Of a stretch of 64,000 bases of DNA, positions 51,531 to 60,775 are shown one piece after another. The stretch is from Acanthopleuribacter pedis. GTDB lineage: Bacteria; Acidobacteriota; Holophagae; Acanthopleuribacterales; Acanthopleuribacteraceae. The notes beneath the pieces were generated by a model. It worked only from the letters and a program-made list of their open reading frames with translations, did not search any database and was not told where the DNA came from. The translations under genes were made by a program, and so were the position numbers. The stretch is taken from NCBI RefSeq assembly GCF_017377855.1, contig NZ_JAFREP010000015.1, positions 1-64,000 of the forward strand. Reading direction: 5' to 3'. The first letter of the stretch is position 1; each line of letters begins with the position of its first letter.

Positions 51531-51740
51531 TCAAGGAATCGCCTCGGCCTGAAAAGAGACGATCTCGCCGTGCTCAACCTGGTACGCGATTTCAATAGGA
51601 TTGCAACAGACTTCACAATCTTCGATATACCGTTGGTGGGCGACACTCGTATCGAGCAGCATCGAGATGCGCTGCCAACAGGTCGGACAGGTAAAAAAGG
51701 TTTCTTCCAAAAGCTGCCTCGCGCCAAGGGTTCTTTTCAT
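51531..51740 (-). CDS. CPXCG-motif cysteine-rich protein
   Basis: A 69-residue zinc-ribbon-like protein: TFFTCPTCWQRISMLLD followed by YIEDCEVCCNPIEIAYQVE. This matches the small CPXCG family (CPxC ... DCxVCCxPI), of unknown function. The ATG at 51740 begins MKRTLGARQLLEE; no clear ribosome binding site. It lies 46 bp upstream of the receiver-PAS gene on the same strand. Confidence 0.85.
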   Translation of the reverse strand: MKRTLGARQLLEETFFTCPTCWQRISMLLDTSVAHQRYIEDCEVCCNPIEIAYQVEHGEIVSFQAEAIP

Positions 51741-52197
51741 TAGGACGCTGGGCCGGCTCCATTGACAGACATCCCTAAAAGCGCCTATGATGAGGTTCTT
51801 TCCGAGTGTTATTTTACCTAAGAAGCGCAATAACTCGCGGCGATTTTGGCTAAACCTCTGGGCTGAAACGGCCTGTAAAAATGCTCACCGCACCCTACGG
51901 GTACGCCTCCGTTTTTCCAAACCATTTCGCTCCAGATCTTTAGCCAAAACCCCTCGCTTCGCGCCTCTTCGGTTTTAGCCCGTTTCGCTTGCTTGCATGG
52001 TAGGACGTGGCCGATTCGAGAAGGCCACCTTTATGCGGCGAAAGGCAGACCTCGGTCCCGTGTCGCCGGCGTTCGTTCCATCTTACGGCGTACCCATGAT
52101 TTGATTTCAAGTAAGTGTCGCGATTCCCCTTCATGATGCCGGCTGTTGCTTTCTGTTTCCACCGATTCCCCGGACGTCCCCAAAGGATCTACCGCCC
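51741..52197. other. Gap holding a family B repeat
   Basis: Besides the repeat at 51817-51972 I see no coding frame in these 457 bp. The promoters of the divergent CPXCG and ParA-like genes should lie here; none could be assigned. Confidence 0.4.
51817..51972. repeat. Palindromic interspersed repeat, family B
   Basis: A 156-bp near-copy of the core at 50181-50338 in the same orientation: CCTAAGAAGCGC, GATTTTGGCTAAACCTC, CTGTAAAAATGCTCACCGCA, ACCATTTCGCTCCAGATCTT. Arms TTTTGGCTAAA and TTTAGCCAAAA are complementary, so the element can fold on itself. Confidence 0.85.
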
Positions 52198-53490
52198 ATG
52201 ACCAAAAGAATCATTCCCATCTCCTCGGGAAAAGGCGGCGTCGGCAAAACTTCGTTTGCCATAAACCTCGCCCTCTGTCTTTCGAAATTCGGTAAAACGG
52301 TACTCGTCGACCTCGACACGGGCACCTCCTCAATCCGCAATGTGATCGGCGCGCCAATCCGGCGTGATCTTTACCATTTTTACAAAAAAGGGGCCTCTCT
52401 CGACGAATGCATCACCACCCTGCCGCTGATTCTGGATCCCGAGCGCGCATTTAACAATTTCGGCTTCGTCGCCTCCCCGCTCCACATGATCAATTCGATT
52501 GCGAACCTGGACCAAAACGACCGCAACAAAATGATCGACGCGGTCAACGGACTCGATGCCGACTTTGTGATTCTGGATTTACGCGCCGGTTTGGATCCCT
52601 TGGTTACCGATTTTTTGCCGCACAGCAACACGGGCATTTTGGTGTTCACCCCCAACCACCCAGCGGCAACCCTCGCCGCATCTGATATTGTCAAAGCAGC
52701 CCTATTCCGCAAGGTACGCGAAGTGTTCCATATCGGCTCACCGGTGTACGAGTACTTTGCGCGCGGCGCGATTAACCCTGAAGCGATCAATGAGAAAATC
52801 GACATGGCCGAAGATGTCTACGAGCACGACATTGCCAACCTCGACGTGTTTCTCGATCAATTACGCGAGGAAACCAACGACCACCCCATTGTGCAAATGC
52901 TCAACGACATGGTGGAGTACTTTCGGGTTTACTACGTGCTCAACCGCTTCGACAGCGTTGAAGCTTCGTTTGAGACCGCGGTTAAACCTTTTGTCGAAAA
53001 TATTTCCGACAACATCTCGCCGCGGGTCAACATTAGCAACCTGGGCTGGATCATGGAATCCAAGCGCTACCACCAGTGCAACATGGACTCGGTGCCCTAT
53101 ATTTTGCAACACCACGCCAAGATGAACACGTCCACGCCCCAGAAGGGGTCGACCCCCAAAAGCAAAAAAAAGATCGACAAGAAACTGGAAGCCCTTTACG
53201 AGTTAACCGGTCTGCGCAAAGAAAAGCCCACCAAAAAAGCCAAAAAGGCCCCCAAGAAAGGGCCAACCGAGGACGCGCTGATCTCGCAGCTCAACGCCAT
53301 CGAAGCAATGTACAAAACCAAAAAGAAAGAAAACGAATACGAGAACTTTGAGTACATCATCTCGTGCATCCGCTACCTTTTTGAAAGCAAGCGCCTGTCG
53401 GACTTCGGTGACACCCGCCTGTTCAAGAAGGGGGAATTGGTCCCGCTGATGCTGCGCAAACGCATGGGGAACACCAACACCCTGCTCTAG
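52198..53490 (+). CDS. ParA/MinD-family ATPase with C-terminal extension
   Basis: A 430-residue cytoplasmic ATPase. The deviant Walker A is SSGKGGVGKTSFAINLALCL, followed by VLVDLDTGTSSI and a Walker B-like FVILDLRAGLDP. The N-terminal ~290 residues match MinD/FlhG-type ATPases; MinD's C-terminal amphipathic helix is not evident. From ~310 a Lys-rich linker (KSKKKIDKKLEA, KKAKKAPKKG) leads to a short helical C-terminal domain. Such proteins position cellular structures; with no partner gene adjacent the cargo is unknown. The ATG at 52198 follows AGGATCTACC, a weak ribosome binding site. Confidence 0.82.
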   Translation: MTKRIIPISSGKGGVGKTSFAINLALCLSKFGKTVLVDLDTGTSSIRNVIGAPIRRDLYHFYKKGASLDECITTLPLILDPERAFNNFGFVASPLHMINSIANLDQNDRNKMIDAVNGLDADFVILDLRAGLDPLVTDFLPHSNTGILVFTPNHPAATLAASDIVKAALFRKVREVFHIGSPVYEYFARGAINPEAINEKIDMAEDVYEHDIANLDVFLDQLREETNDHPIVQMLNDMVEYFRVYYVLNRFDSVEASFETAVKPFVENISDNISPRVNISNLGWIMESKRYHQCNMDSVPYILQHHAKMNTSTPQKGSTPKSKKKIDKKLEALYELTGLRKEKPTKKAKKAPKKGPTEDALISQLNAIEAMYKTKKKENEYENFEYIISCIRYLFESKRLSDFGDTRLFKKGELVPLMLRKRMGNTNTLL

Positions 53491-53835
53491 CGAACACTTT
53501 CTGTTTTTTAAAAAAAGCATCGGCTAGCCCTATTTTTCCCGACATTTTTTTCAGGCAAAAAATCTGAGAGAAACCCACGTCATTACCGCGGACCAAGTTC
53601 TCCACCTCATAAAAAAGAACACGATTCTTCTCGGGAAGATGGCTAACTCATCGTTTTCTCCGACCCAAAGCGTCGGGCACCAAACCGCCGATCACTTCAT
53701 CCTTCACACAATTTCGACACCTTAAACGGCAACGCCTTCCCACCCGCATTAGCGTTTAGCCAAAGCCTACCAACGCCCTCGCCATGCTTAAATTTGCACC
53801 TCGCAAAAGACCGGGGTCGCTGCCGACCTTCACCA
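53491..53835. other. Intergenic region between convergent genes
   Basis: 345 bp between the ParA-like and rsmB stops. It includes a T6/A7 run (near 53504-53516), but no GC-rich stem with a T-run and no coding frame is evident. Confidence 0.4.
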
Positions 53836-55101
53836 TCAGGGCTTTTGCAGCAACACCGCTTGGAAGCCGTCAAAGGCAACGTCCGGCTCGATGAGCAGGC
53901 CGTTTTCTTGCCATACCACCGGTGCCCCCGCCGGGATCAATTCCTTCAACCGATCATTGGCAATGTGCGCGTCCTCGGGCAAGGCGGGGATCTCATTTTG
54001 ATCAAGCGAACAAACGGAATAAAGCACATGGCCGCCCGGCTTTACGTATTGCCAAGCCGCTTTCATCAAAGCGGCTTGCACGTCAAACATGGCTGCGTCG
54101 GCGGGCTTTTCCTTGTGCCGTTTAATTTCGGGATGCCGGCCTAAAATTCCAATGCCGCTGCAGGGCGCATCAAGCATCACCAAATCAAATTCACCAGTGC
54201 AGTTCATTTGGGTCGCATCGCCGACAATCAATGGGAAGTTCAGGTTCAGGCGCCGTTGGTTCTGACGGATGAGACCCAGTCGGTATTCATCCAAATCGCA
54301 GGCGGTGAGTTCAGTCTCAGGCGAAAACGCCGCGAGGTAACAAGCCTTGCCGCCCGGCGCGGAACATAAATCAATGGCTTTGGCCGGGCTCAAACCGACG
54401 GCAACATGGGCGATCAATTGCGACGATTCGTTTTGGATGTAGACGCCTTGCTCCAGCCAAGCCTCCGGCACCGCCCCTTCTCGGCGTCGGCAGTGCGGTA
54501 ACACCGGCGATACAACGTCGTCCCCAGACAACACCGCATCGTCTCCCGGCAATTCGCCGCCTTGGTGCCAGTAACTGAGCAAACCACGTTCGGACCAACG
54601 TTTGATCCAGGTTGCGACCCGTTCCGGTCCGTGTTGCTTCACGAGCAGTTTTTCCAACCAGCGCGGTAAAAGCCAAGAGGCCTGGTCCCGTTCCCGCCAA
54701 AGATCGTCCCCGGCCCGCTGTGCATTGCGTAGCACCGCGTTCACCAAACCTTTCAGGCGTGGAAAACCCAGCTTCCTGATGTTGCGGTTGGCCTGGTCAA
54801 TGGTCGCGTAATCGGCGGAACGCATAAAACCCAACTCATAAAGCGAGGCGAGCAACAACCAATGGACCTCGGGAGGGAATTTGGGCTTGGGACAAAACTG
54901 TCGCAACACCTGCTCCAAGCCGGGTAGGAACCGAAAGGTCCCGTAAACAATTTCATGAGCAAAGGCCAAGTCCCGAGCATCGAGTTGGTAGGCAAACCGG
55001 GCCATGGCCTCGGGCACCAATAAACGCTGCCGGGCCGCGGTTACAAGACAACGAACCGCCAACATGCGGGGATCAGAAATGGGTCGACCGGCTTCAACCA
55101 T
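53836..55101 (-). CDS. rsmB: 16S rRNA (cytosine-967-C5)-methyltransferase
   Basis: A 421-residue m5C methyltransferase. The N-terminal ~140 residues are a NusB-like RNA-binding domain (ARDLAFAHEIVYGTFRF, IDQANRNIRKLGFPRLKGLVNAVLRN). The catalytic domain has DLCSAPGGKACYLAA (SAM), MLDAPCSGIGILGRHPEIK with the motif IV Cys and LYSVCSLDQNE with the catalytic motif VI Cys. GGAGG six bases before the ATG at 55101 sets the start. The SAM-binding domain's specificity (C967) is by family inference. Confidence 0.92.
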   Translation of the reverse strand: MVEAGRPISDPRMLAVRCLVTAARQRLLVPEAMARFAYQLDARDLAFAHEIVYGTFRFLPGLEQVLRQFCPKPKFPPEVHWLLLASLYELGFMRSADYATIDQANRNIRKLGFPRLKGLVNAVLRNAQRAGDDLWRERDQASWLLPRWLEKLLVKQHGPERVATWIKRWSERGLLSYWHQGGELPGDDAVLSGDDVVSPVLPHCRRREGAVPEAWLEQGVYIQNESSQLIAHVAVGLSPAKAIDLCSAPGGKACYLAAFSPETELTACDLDEYRLGLIRQNQRRLNLNFPLIVGDATQMNCTGEFDLVMLDAPCSGIGILGRHPEIKRHKEKPADAAMFDVQAALMKAAWQYVKPGGHVLYSVCSLDQNEIPALPEDAHIANDRLKELIPAGAPVVWQENGLLIEPDVAFDGFQAVLLQKP

Positions 55102-55231
55102 CAACCACCTCCAGACAAGGATGCTCGGGGGACGCACCGCGAGAAATACGCGCTAGCTTACCCCAGCACGCCCCGCGCACCAAGCGAAACCGGATAACCG
55201 ACAGGCGGAAGCGGTGCGGAGCGTCACCCCC

Positions 55232-55921
55232 TCAGCCCGTCAAAGCCGCGGCCATACGCGGCAAAGCGATGGTTGCACACTCGGCCACCAACCGAAAGTC
55301 CGTGCGTTCACAGGCGACAAAACCAGGGTTGATCAGCACCTTATCCACGGCGCAACGGGCGAGGTCAACCAAGCCGGCGGCGGGATAAACCGTCAGAGAT
55401 GTACCGATAACCCAAAAGAGATCTGCCGCGTCAATCGCCTCCGCGGCGGCGGCCAGGTGTAAAACCGGCTCCCCAAACCAAACGATGTGGGGACGAAGTT
55501 GGCTACCACGGGCACATTTGTCACCCAAGCGGAACCCATGGGCCGGGGTGGACGTGACAACCTTTGGATCCAAAGCGCCTTGGACCTTGGTTATTTCACC
55601 GTGCAGATGGAGCACCCGTTTGCTACCGGCTCGTTCGTGAAGGTCGTCGATATTCTGGGTAACGACGGTTACATCCAAATGATCCTGAAGGTCGGCCAAG
55701 GCCCGATGGGCGTCGTTGGGCTGAGCTTCACGTACATTCGTCAGCACCTTATTCCAAAAGGCGAGCACCGGCTCACGGTTCCGATGCCAGGCCGTCACCG
55801 AGGCAACAGCTTCGTGGTTCTCTTGAGTCCAGAGACCGTCAAGGTCGCGGTAGGTTTTCAATCCACTGCCCGCGCTCACGCCGGCGCCGGTAAAGGCGAC
55901 GAGTTTCTTTCGTTCCGACAC
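55232..55921 (-). CDS. SIR2-family NAD-dependent deacylase
   Basis: A 229-residue sirtuin that removes acyl groups from lysines using NAD. Motifs include FTGAGVSAGSGLKTYRD (NAD), VVTQNIDDLHERAGS with the catalytic His in HLHGEI, and LRPHIVWFGE. The zinc module between GEI and LRPH holds only one Cys (GDKCARG) where CobB has four, so structural zinc is probably absent. The Tyr/Arg pair that defines CobB desuccinylases (FYNAR) is replaced by FWNKV, so a deacetylase is more likely. A GTG start at 55921 has GGGAGG seven bases upstream. Confidence 0.88.
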   Translation of the reverse strand: MSERKKLVAFTGAGVSAGSGLKTYRDLDGLWTQENHEAVASVTAWHRNREPVLAFWNKVLTNVREAQPNDAHRALADLQDHLDVTVVTQNIDDLHERAGSKRVLHLHGEITKVQGALDPKVVTSTPAHGFRLGDKCARGSQLRPHIVWFGEPVLHLAAAAEAIDAADLFWVIGTSLTVYPAAGLVDLARCAVDKVLINPGFVACERTDFRLVAECATIALPRMAAALTG

Positions 55922-56596
55922 GGCACAACCTCCCAAACCCCGATGTTTTCGGAAAATTCACCCACAAGCCGTCCCAAACGGCAAGGGTAACCCACTCGGA
56001 CAATCCCAAAAAAATCTGAAAAGCAAACCCGAAGTCAAGATTTTTCATAGGGTTATCATCATAAAAACGCAAATCAGTCACAACTGATTCCTGACGCTTG
56101 TGTTAGGATTTAGCGTGTCTATCACTATGGGGCGCCGCGAAGAACGCACCGCACCCATCCTGTTGCTCAATGGTCCTATGGTTTCGCCAATAAGCGGGCC
56201 GACCCCGGCAACCCATCGACCGCGCTACCACAATGCGGTCGTTCTATGCAGCCATTCGGAAAGGCGCGCGGCGCCGGCCCTCGGAATGACGAAAGCCGAC
56301 CAGACAATGCGGCTTGCTTCTATTCTAAATGAATGCATTCTGATCAGGTTTAAGTTGCTATGTCGCGCCACCTTAGCACGTGGTCCATGGAAGTCAACGG
56401 CAAATCGCCTACCTGTATCGACCTTCAAGTGAAAAAGCGATCTAAGTCCTGGAACCCTGTTGCAGATTCGCCGGCTTCACCTCCCCAGGCTAGGAAGGAA
56501 AACGCCCTTCTCAGTACGAGCCCACGCGAGCACCCGGTAAATCGGCTTTTTCGCAAGACACCCACCTTCCTTTTTTGTGATTCAAGAGGTCCCTTT
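55922..56596. other. Intergenic region upstream of the gld-like operon
   Basis: About 675 bp between the divergent sirtuin and gldA-like genes. An open frame extends upstream of the ABC gene (from 56360) but has no protein-like motifs or ribosome binding site. The operon promoter should lie here; I could not pin it down. Confidence 0.4.
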
Positions 56597-57577
56597 TTGG
56601 AAAAACAACCAACACAAGCGGTGGTCGAACTCGATAACGTCAAAAAACGCTTCTCCTCCGTGTGGGGTAAACCGCGCTATGCCCTGAAAGGCATTTCTTT
56701 CAAACTCAACCGCGGCGAAATTACCGCCTTTTTGGGCCCCAACGGCGCGGGAAAAACCACCACCAAACGACTGATCGCGGGTTATCTGTTTCCAGATGAA
56801 GGTTCTGTCCGCTTGCTGGGGGTCGATCCCTTTGAGCAAGGCAAGCAAGTCCGCACCCGTATCGGTTACCTGCCCGAACACAACCCGCTCTACAACGACC
56901 TCCAGGTGATCGACGCCCTGCAATTTGCGGCCGGCGCCAAAGGGTTACGCGGAAAGCAAGCGCGCAAAGCAATTCAGGAAGCGGTTGAGTCGTGTAAGCT
57001 GGGCGATTTACTCAAACAAACGGTTGGCAACCTGTCGAAAGGAACCCGTCAACGCATCGGCCTGGGCCAAGCCATGCTCGGTAACCCCGAGGTTCTGCTT
57101 CTAGACGAACCCACCAACGGCCTGGATCCCAACCAAATAAAAGACATCCATCTGCTGATCCGTAAACTGGCCTGCCGTCGCACCGTACTGCTCTCCACCC
57201 ACCAACTTCACCCCGTTCCTGAATTGTGTGATCGCGTTCTCGTGCTAAACCAGGGCCACTTGGTTTATAACGGAGCCACCAGCACGCTGCTGAACCAAAG
57301 TCGCACCCGCGCCTGCCTGGTCACGGACCAAAACCCGGAAACCGTGCGCGCCCAACTCAGCGGTTTAGGCCTCAACCTGGACCCGTCCTTTAAACAACTC
57401 CCCGGTTCAGGATTCTACAGCTACCGGATCCACGGCACCTGGGACGATCACCGCATGGCAAAAACGGTAAAACAATGGTCGGATCTCGGCTGGCACATCG
57501 GCGGCTGGCACCTGGAAGCGAATCCCATGGAACACCTGTTCACCCAACTTACCAACAACGAGGTCTCGGCTTCATGA
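56597..57577 (+). CDS. ABC transporter ATP-binding protein (GldA-like)
   Basis: A 326-residue ATPase. Walker A FLGPNGAGKTTTKRLIAGYL, Q-loop IGYLPEHNPLYNDL, signature LSKGTRQRIGLGQAM, Walker B VLLLDEPTNGLDPNQ and switch His LLSTHQLH. GldA-type proteins have this order. I place the start at a TTG (56597) with AGAGGT seven bases upstream; the translation then begins EKQPTQAVVELDNVKKRF. The stop overlaps the next gene's ATG. In Bacteroidota GldAFG act in gliding; here an export or secretion-related role of unknown type is more cautious. Confidence 0.88.
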   Translation: MEKQPTQAVVELDNVKKRFSSVWGKPRYALKGISFKLNRGEITAFLGPNGAGKTTTKRLIAGYLFPDEGSVRLLGVDPFEQGKQVRTRIGYLPEHNPLYNDLQVIDALQFAAGAKGLRGKQARKAIQEAVESCKLGDLLKQTVGNLSKGTRQRIGLGQAMLGNPEVLLLDEPTNGLDPNQIKDIHLLIRKLACRRTVLLSTHQLHPVPELCDRVLVLNQGHLVYNGATSTLLNQSRTRACLVTDQNPETVRAQLSGLGLNLDPSFKQLPGSGFYSYRIHGTWDDHRMAKTVKQWSDLGWHIGGWHLEANPMEHLFTQLTNNEVSAS

Positions 57578-58251
57578 TCGCCACCCTGGCCGTGGCCCAA
57601 AAAGAAATCCGCCACGGCTTAAACGCGCTGTTTTTTTATCTGATCGCGGTGGTCTTCGCCGCCGCCCCGGCCTTCTCCTTATTTTGGAACCCGGCGCCAA
57701 CCAACGTTTTTATAAGCAATCACACCTCCCTGGTGGGGTTCTTCCAGGTCTTGCCCCTTTTCCTGACGGTGTTTGTCCCCGCTCTGGCGATGCGCGCCTA
57801 CGGAGAAGAGCACCACGCCGGCAGTTTTGAGCTCTTGCTCACCCAAGCCGGGGATTGGCCGATTGTGTTGGGGAAATTTCTCGGCAGCTTCATCATTCTT
57901 TTGGTCGGCCTCGCCGCAACCTTCGGCCTCCCACTTCTGGTTGCCCAACTCGGCGATCTCGATTGGGGACCGGTTTTCGGCGGCTACCTGGGTGCCGTGC
58001 TTTTTGGCGCGGTCTGTTTGGCGGTGTGTCTTAGTGCCGGCGTCTTCTGCCCCAACCAGACATCCTCTTTTGTGGTGTCTCTGTGTTTGCTCGGAACCCT
58101 GATGGTGCTACCCGTTCCCGCGCTCAACATTCAAACCCGCTTCCAAAACTTTGCAGAAGGCTTGGTGCTTTTTCCCGATCTGGGTTTCTTCATCGGCCTC
58201 ACGGCCTGTTTTCTCACCATTAACCGCATCGCCATCGGCCTGCGCCGCTAA
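57574..58251 (+). CDS. ABC transporter permease (GldF-like)
   Basis: A 225-residue permease with six hydrophobic helices spread over the whole length. The TM1-TM2 loop and RAYGEEHHAGSFELLLTQAG are characteristic of GldF/ABC-2-type permeases. The ATG at 57574 overlaps the ATPase stop (ATGA), so the two are coupled. It lies 24 bp upstream of the GldG-like gene. Confidence 0.88.
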   Translation: MIATLAVAQKEIRHGLNALFFYLIAVVFAAAPAFSLFWNPAPTNVFISNHTSLVGFFQVLPLFLTVFVPALAMRAYGEEHHAGSFELLLTQAGDWPIVLGKFLGSFIILLVGLAATFGLPLLVAQLGDLDWGPVFGGYLGAVLFGAVCLAVCLSAGVFCPNQTSSFVVSLCLLGTLMVLPVPALNIQTRFQNFAEGLVLFPDLGFFIGLTACFLTINRIAIGLRR

Positions 58252-58275
58252 ATCCAACCACCGAGATCACCTTTT

Positions 58276-59835
58276 ATGATCATCCGCCATCGATCCATCA
58301 TGCTTCGCAACCTTTTCGGTTTACTTGCCCTTGCCGGTCTTGCCGCCGCCACCCAATGGATACCACTCCGTTGGGATCTTACCGAAGAAGGCCGCCACAC
58401 GTTAAGCGACACAAGCCGAAAGATGGTGGCACGCCTGGAAGACGTTTTAACGATTGAGGTCTTGGTTTCCGAGGCACCCCCGGCCCACCTTCGCCCCCAC
58501 CTCCAACGCCTGACCACCCTACTCCAGCAATACAGCCAAGCAGGGGGTGGCAAAGTCGATCTGGTCGTTCGTCACCCCGCCAACGAGCAAGATCTGGAAC
58601 AGGAACTGGAAAAACGGGGACTCAAGCGCGCCCGCGTGAACCAAGTTCGCGATGATCGTTTAGAAATGGTGGAACTGTGGTACGCCCTGCGCCTGCGTTA
58701 CGGGGAACACGAGGAAGTTTTCGCGGACCTAACCCAGTTACGTGAACCCGAATACCAACTCACGGCCGCGATGCTGCGTCTCACATGGGACGGGCCGATC
58801 ACCATCGGCTTGGTGGGACCGCCGCTGTCTTACGGAAACGGGGGTTATGCCTACACCGAGGACGGCAACCTAAAAACGGTCATCCAAAGTCTCAGCGAGA
58901 CCTACGCGGTCAAAGTGATCCCCGTCATGCCGGGCGAACCGTTGGTTCTTGACGGATTGGACGCGGTATTTGTCTGGGGTTTGGATCGGTTTGAGCCGGT
59001 TCAGCACTACCAATTCGAACAATGGCTGTTGGCAGGCCATCCTGCAACCTTACTGGTCGGCGGCGTGGCGCTCGATCCGGTATACGCGGTGGCTGAATCA
59101 CGGGCGGTTACTGATGTGGACAGTTGGTTCGACCACCTCGGCTTCAGGGTAGAACGCGCCCTGGTCGCGGATCAGTCCTCGGCGCGGGTGAGGTACACCG
59201 AAAGCAAACCCCCCGTCCTGAAGGCATACCCCCTGTTTCCCGAACTCAAGGCTGCCGGCGGTGGTCTGGGACAGGAAGAACGTGCCCATCACCAAATAAA
59301 CAGCTTGGTCGTCCCCTGGTGTTCACCCCTTACGCAAACGCACCCGGCGGGCGTCACCACCAACATCATCGGACAAAGCTCCGAGCAGGCCTGGCTTCAA
59401 AAAGAAACCTACCAACTCGATCCCGCCAAGCTACCCGGCCCGACACAGTTTGACCAGTACGCAATCGGCCTAAAGCTCGGAGGCCGCTACAATGCCTATT
59501 TCCCACGACCGGAACATCTCCCGGCGGAAAACCACCTCGCGCGAGGCGAGCACACGACCTTGCGGGTGTGGAGCAGCGAATTTTTACTGACCTCGATCCG
59601 CAAAGCGGGCACCTTGGTGTGGGTTAACCAAACCGCCGACGCCATGACCCGTCAAAGCCTCACGGTGGGCATCCCGCGCCGCGACAACGCGGCCCGACCA
59701 CTCAAAGCCTTGACCGAATCGGAACGCAAGCGAACCCGCCTGTTGAGTTTACTTGCCGCACTGCTGCTACCGGCCCTGATCGGTACCGCCCACCTCTGCT
59801 ACCGCCGCCTGCGTTCGGTTGATCCTTATCTGTAG
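58276..59835 (+). CDS. GldG-like ABC auxiliary protein
   Basis: A 519-residue protein with an N-terminal helix (residues ~10-26), a large periplasmic domain and a C-terminal helix (~487-505). WDLTEEGRHTLSDTSRKMV is the typical beginning of the GldG/ABC_transp_aux family. The central part (e.g. DGLDAVFVWGLDRFEPVQHYQFEQWL) resembles its DUF4350-like/glutamine-amidotransferase-like domain. It belongs to the GldA-GldF-GldG set and is followed by a DUF4340 lipoprotein, the usual fourth partner. Confidence 0.85.
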   Translation: MIIRHRSIMLRNLFGLLALAGLAAATQWIPLRWDLTEEGRHTLSDTSRKMVARLEDVLTIEVLVSEAPPAHLRPHLQRLTTLLQQYSQAGGGKVDLVVRHPANEQDLEQELEKRGLKRARVNQVRDDRLEMVELWYALRLRYGEHEEVFADLTQLREPEYQLTAAMLRLTWDGPITIGLVGPPLSYGNGGYAYTEDGNLKTVIQSLSETYAVKVIPVMPGEPLVLDGLDAVFVWGLDRFEPVQHYQFEQWLLAGHPATLLVGGVALDPVYAVAESRAVTDVDSWFDHLGFRVERALVADQSSARVRYTESKPPVLKAYPLFPELKAAGGGLGQEERAHHQINSLVVPWCSPLTQTHPAGVTTNIIGQSSEQAWLQKETYQLDPAKLPGPTQFDQYAIGLKLGGRYNAYFPRPEHLPAENHLARGEHTTLRVWSSEFLLTSIRKAGTLVWVNQTADAMTRQSLTVGIPRRDNAARPLKALTESERKRTRLLSLLAALLLPALIGTAHLCYRRLRSVDPYL

Positions 59836-59845
59836 GGAGCCTGTC

Positions 59846-60775
59846 ATGTTTCGTTCCCAATTCCGCCCGCGACAGTTTGTCTCTTTGGCGAGCTTGCTCC
59901 TGTTGCTCGGCTGTAGCCAAACCACCGACCAACCCGACGGTGCACCCCTTGCCGTGGAAAAAGACAAACCGCGGCCCACGACACCGACACCGCCACGCGC
60001 GAACACCCAAGCCATTACCGAGATCAGGCTAAACAACAACGGGGAAACGGTGACGCTCCAGCGCACGGGTACGCGTTGGTTGCTCCCGAACCATCGTCAA
60101 TGGGCGGCTGAGCAGACCTTCGTACGTGGCCTGCTCAATGGGCTGGATAGTTTGGCCGGCGCTGAACCCGTGGGCCTTTACCCGAAAGAGGCCGCCCATT
60201 TCGGCTTCAACAAAACCAATGAAGTCACCTTTTTAGACAAAACGGGCAAGACCCTTTTTCGCGTAGCGGTTGGGGCGGCAACCAACGATCAACACGCGGC
60301 CTTTATTCGCATCAACGACGGCCCCACGATCTTCGAGGCGGCGGCCCCTTGGTTCGCAAACACCCACCGTCCCACCTGGGGAAACCGAACCTGTTGGCAG
60401 GTCCCCGCTTCATTGTTGACATCCGTCCGCCTACAAACGGGTGGCGAAACCACCGTGAACCTTAAAAAGACCGAACAAGGCTGGCAAGATCTCACCCCCA
60501 ATCCGATGAAGATCACCCCTCAATTCGAGGCGGGGGTTTTACCGAAATTCGCCCACATTCGCGCGGGCGGTTTGCATTTCAATCCAGAAACCCTAAGGGG
60601 CCGCAAACCCATCGCCCAACTGACCATCACGGCCGCACAAGCGGAAATGACCTTGGTCTTCTTTGAGGGTGAATCGGGTGATTGGCTGGCCGGTTACCGA
60701 CAAGGCTACCCCGTGGTTTTTTTATTCGACCGAAATTTCTTGCAGCGCGCCACGACCATGGGGCCCACCCCCTAA
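59846..60775 (+). CDS. DUF4340 lipoprotein of the GldFG operon
   Basis: A 309-residue predicted lipoprotein: signal peptide with lipobox LLLLGC (Cys near residue 23), a Pro/Thr-rich linker, then a DUF4340 domain (ITEIRLNNNGETVTLQRTGTRW, FVRGLLNGLDSLAGAEPVG). DUF4340 proteins often follow GldG-like genes. GGGAG precedes the ATG at 59846. A start further upstream would overlap the preceding gene. The lipoprotein sits at the outer or inner membrane, depending on sorting; Ser at +2 would favour the outer membrane by the E. coli rule. Confidence 0.85.
   Translation: MFRSQFRPRQFVSLASLLLLLGCSQTTDQPDGAPLAVEKDKPRPTTPTPPRANTQAITEIRLNNNGETVTLQRTGTRWLLPNHRQWAAEQTFVRGLLNGLDSLAGAEPVGLYPKEAAHFGFNKTNEVTFLDKTGKTLFRVAVGAATNDQHAAFIRINDGPTIFEAAAPWFANTHRPTWGNRTCWQVPASLLTSVRLQTGGETTVNLKKTEQGWQDLTPNPMKITPQFEAGVLPKFAHIRAGGLHFNPETLRGRKPIAQLTITAAQAEMTLVFFEGESGDWLAGYRQGYPVVFLFDRNFLQRATTMGPTP

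Noticed and set aside
51485..51727. N-terminal extension of the receiver-PAS protein
   Set aside because: The region is antisense-free but already codes for the CPXCG protein in another frame on the same strand, and the translation is low-quality before the receiver.
56360..56596. N-terminal extension of the GldA-like ATPase
   Set aside because: The extra ~79 residues have no family similarity, and a UUG with a ribosome binding site sits right before the conserved start.
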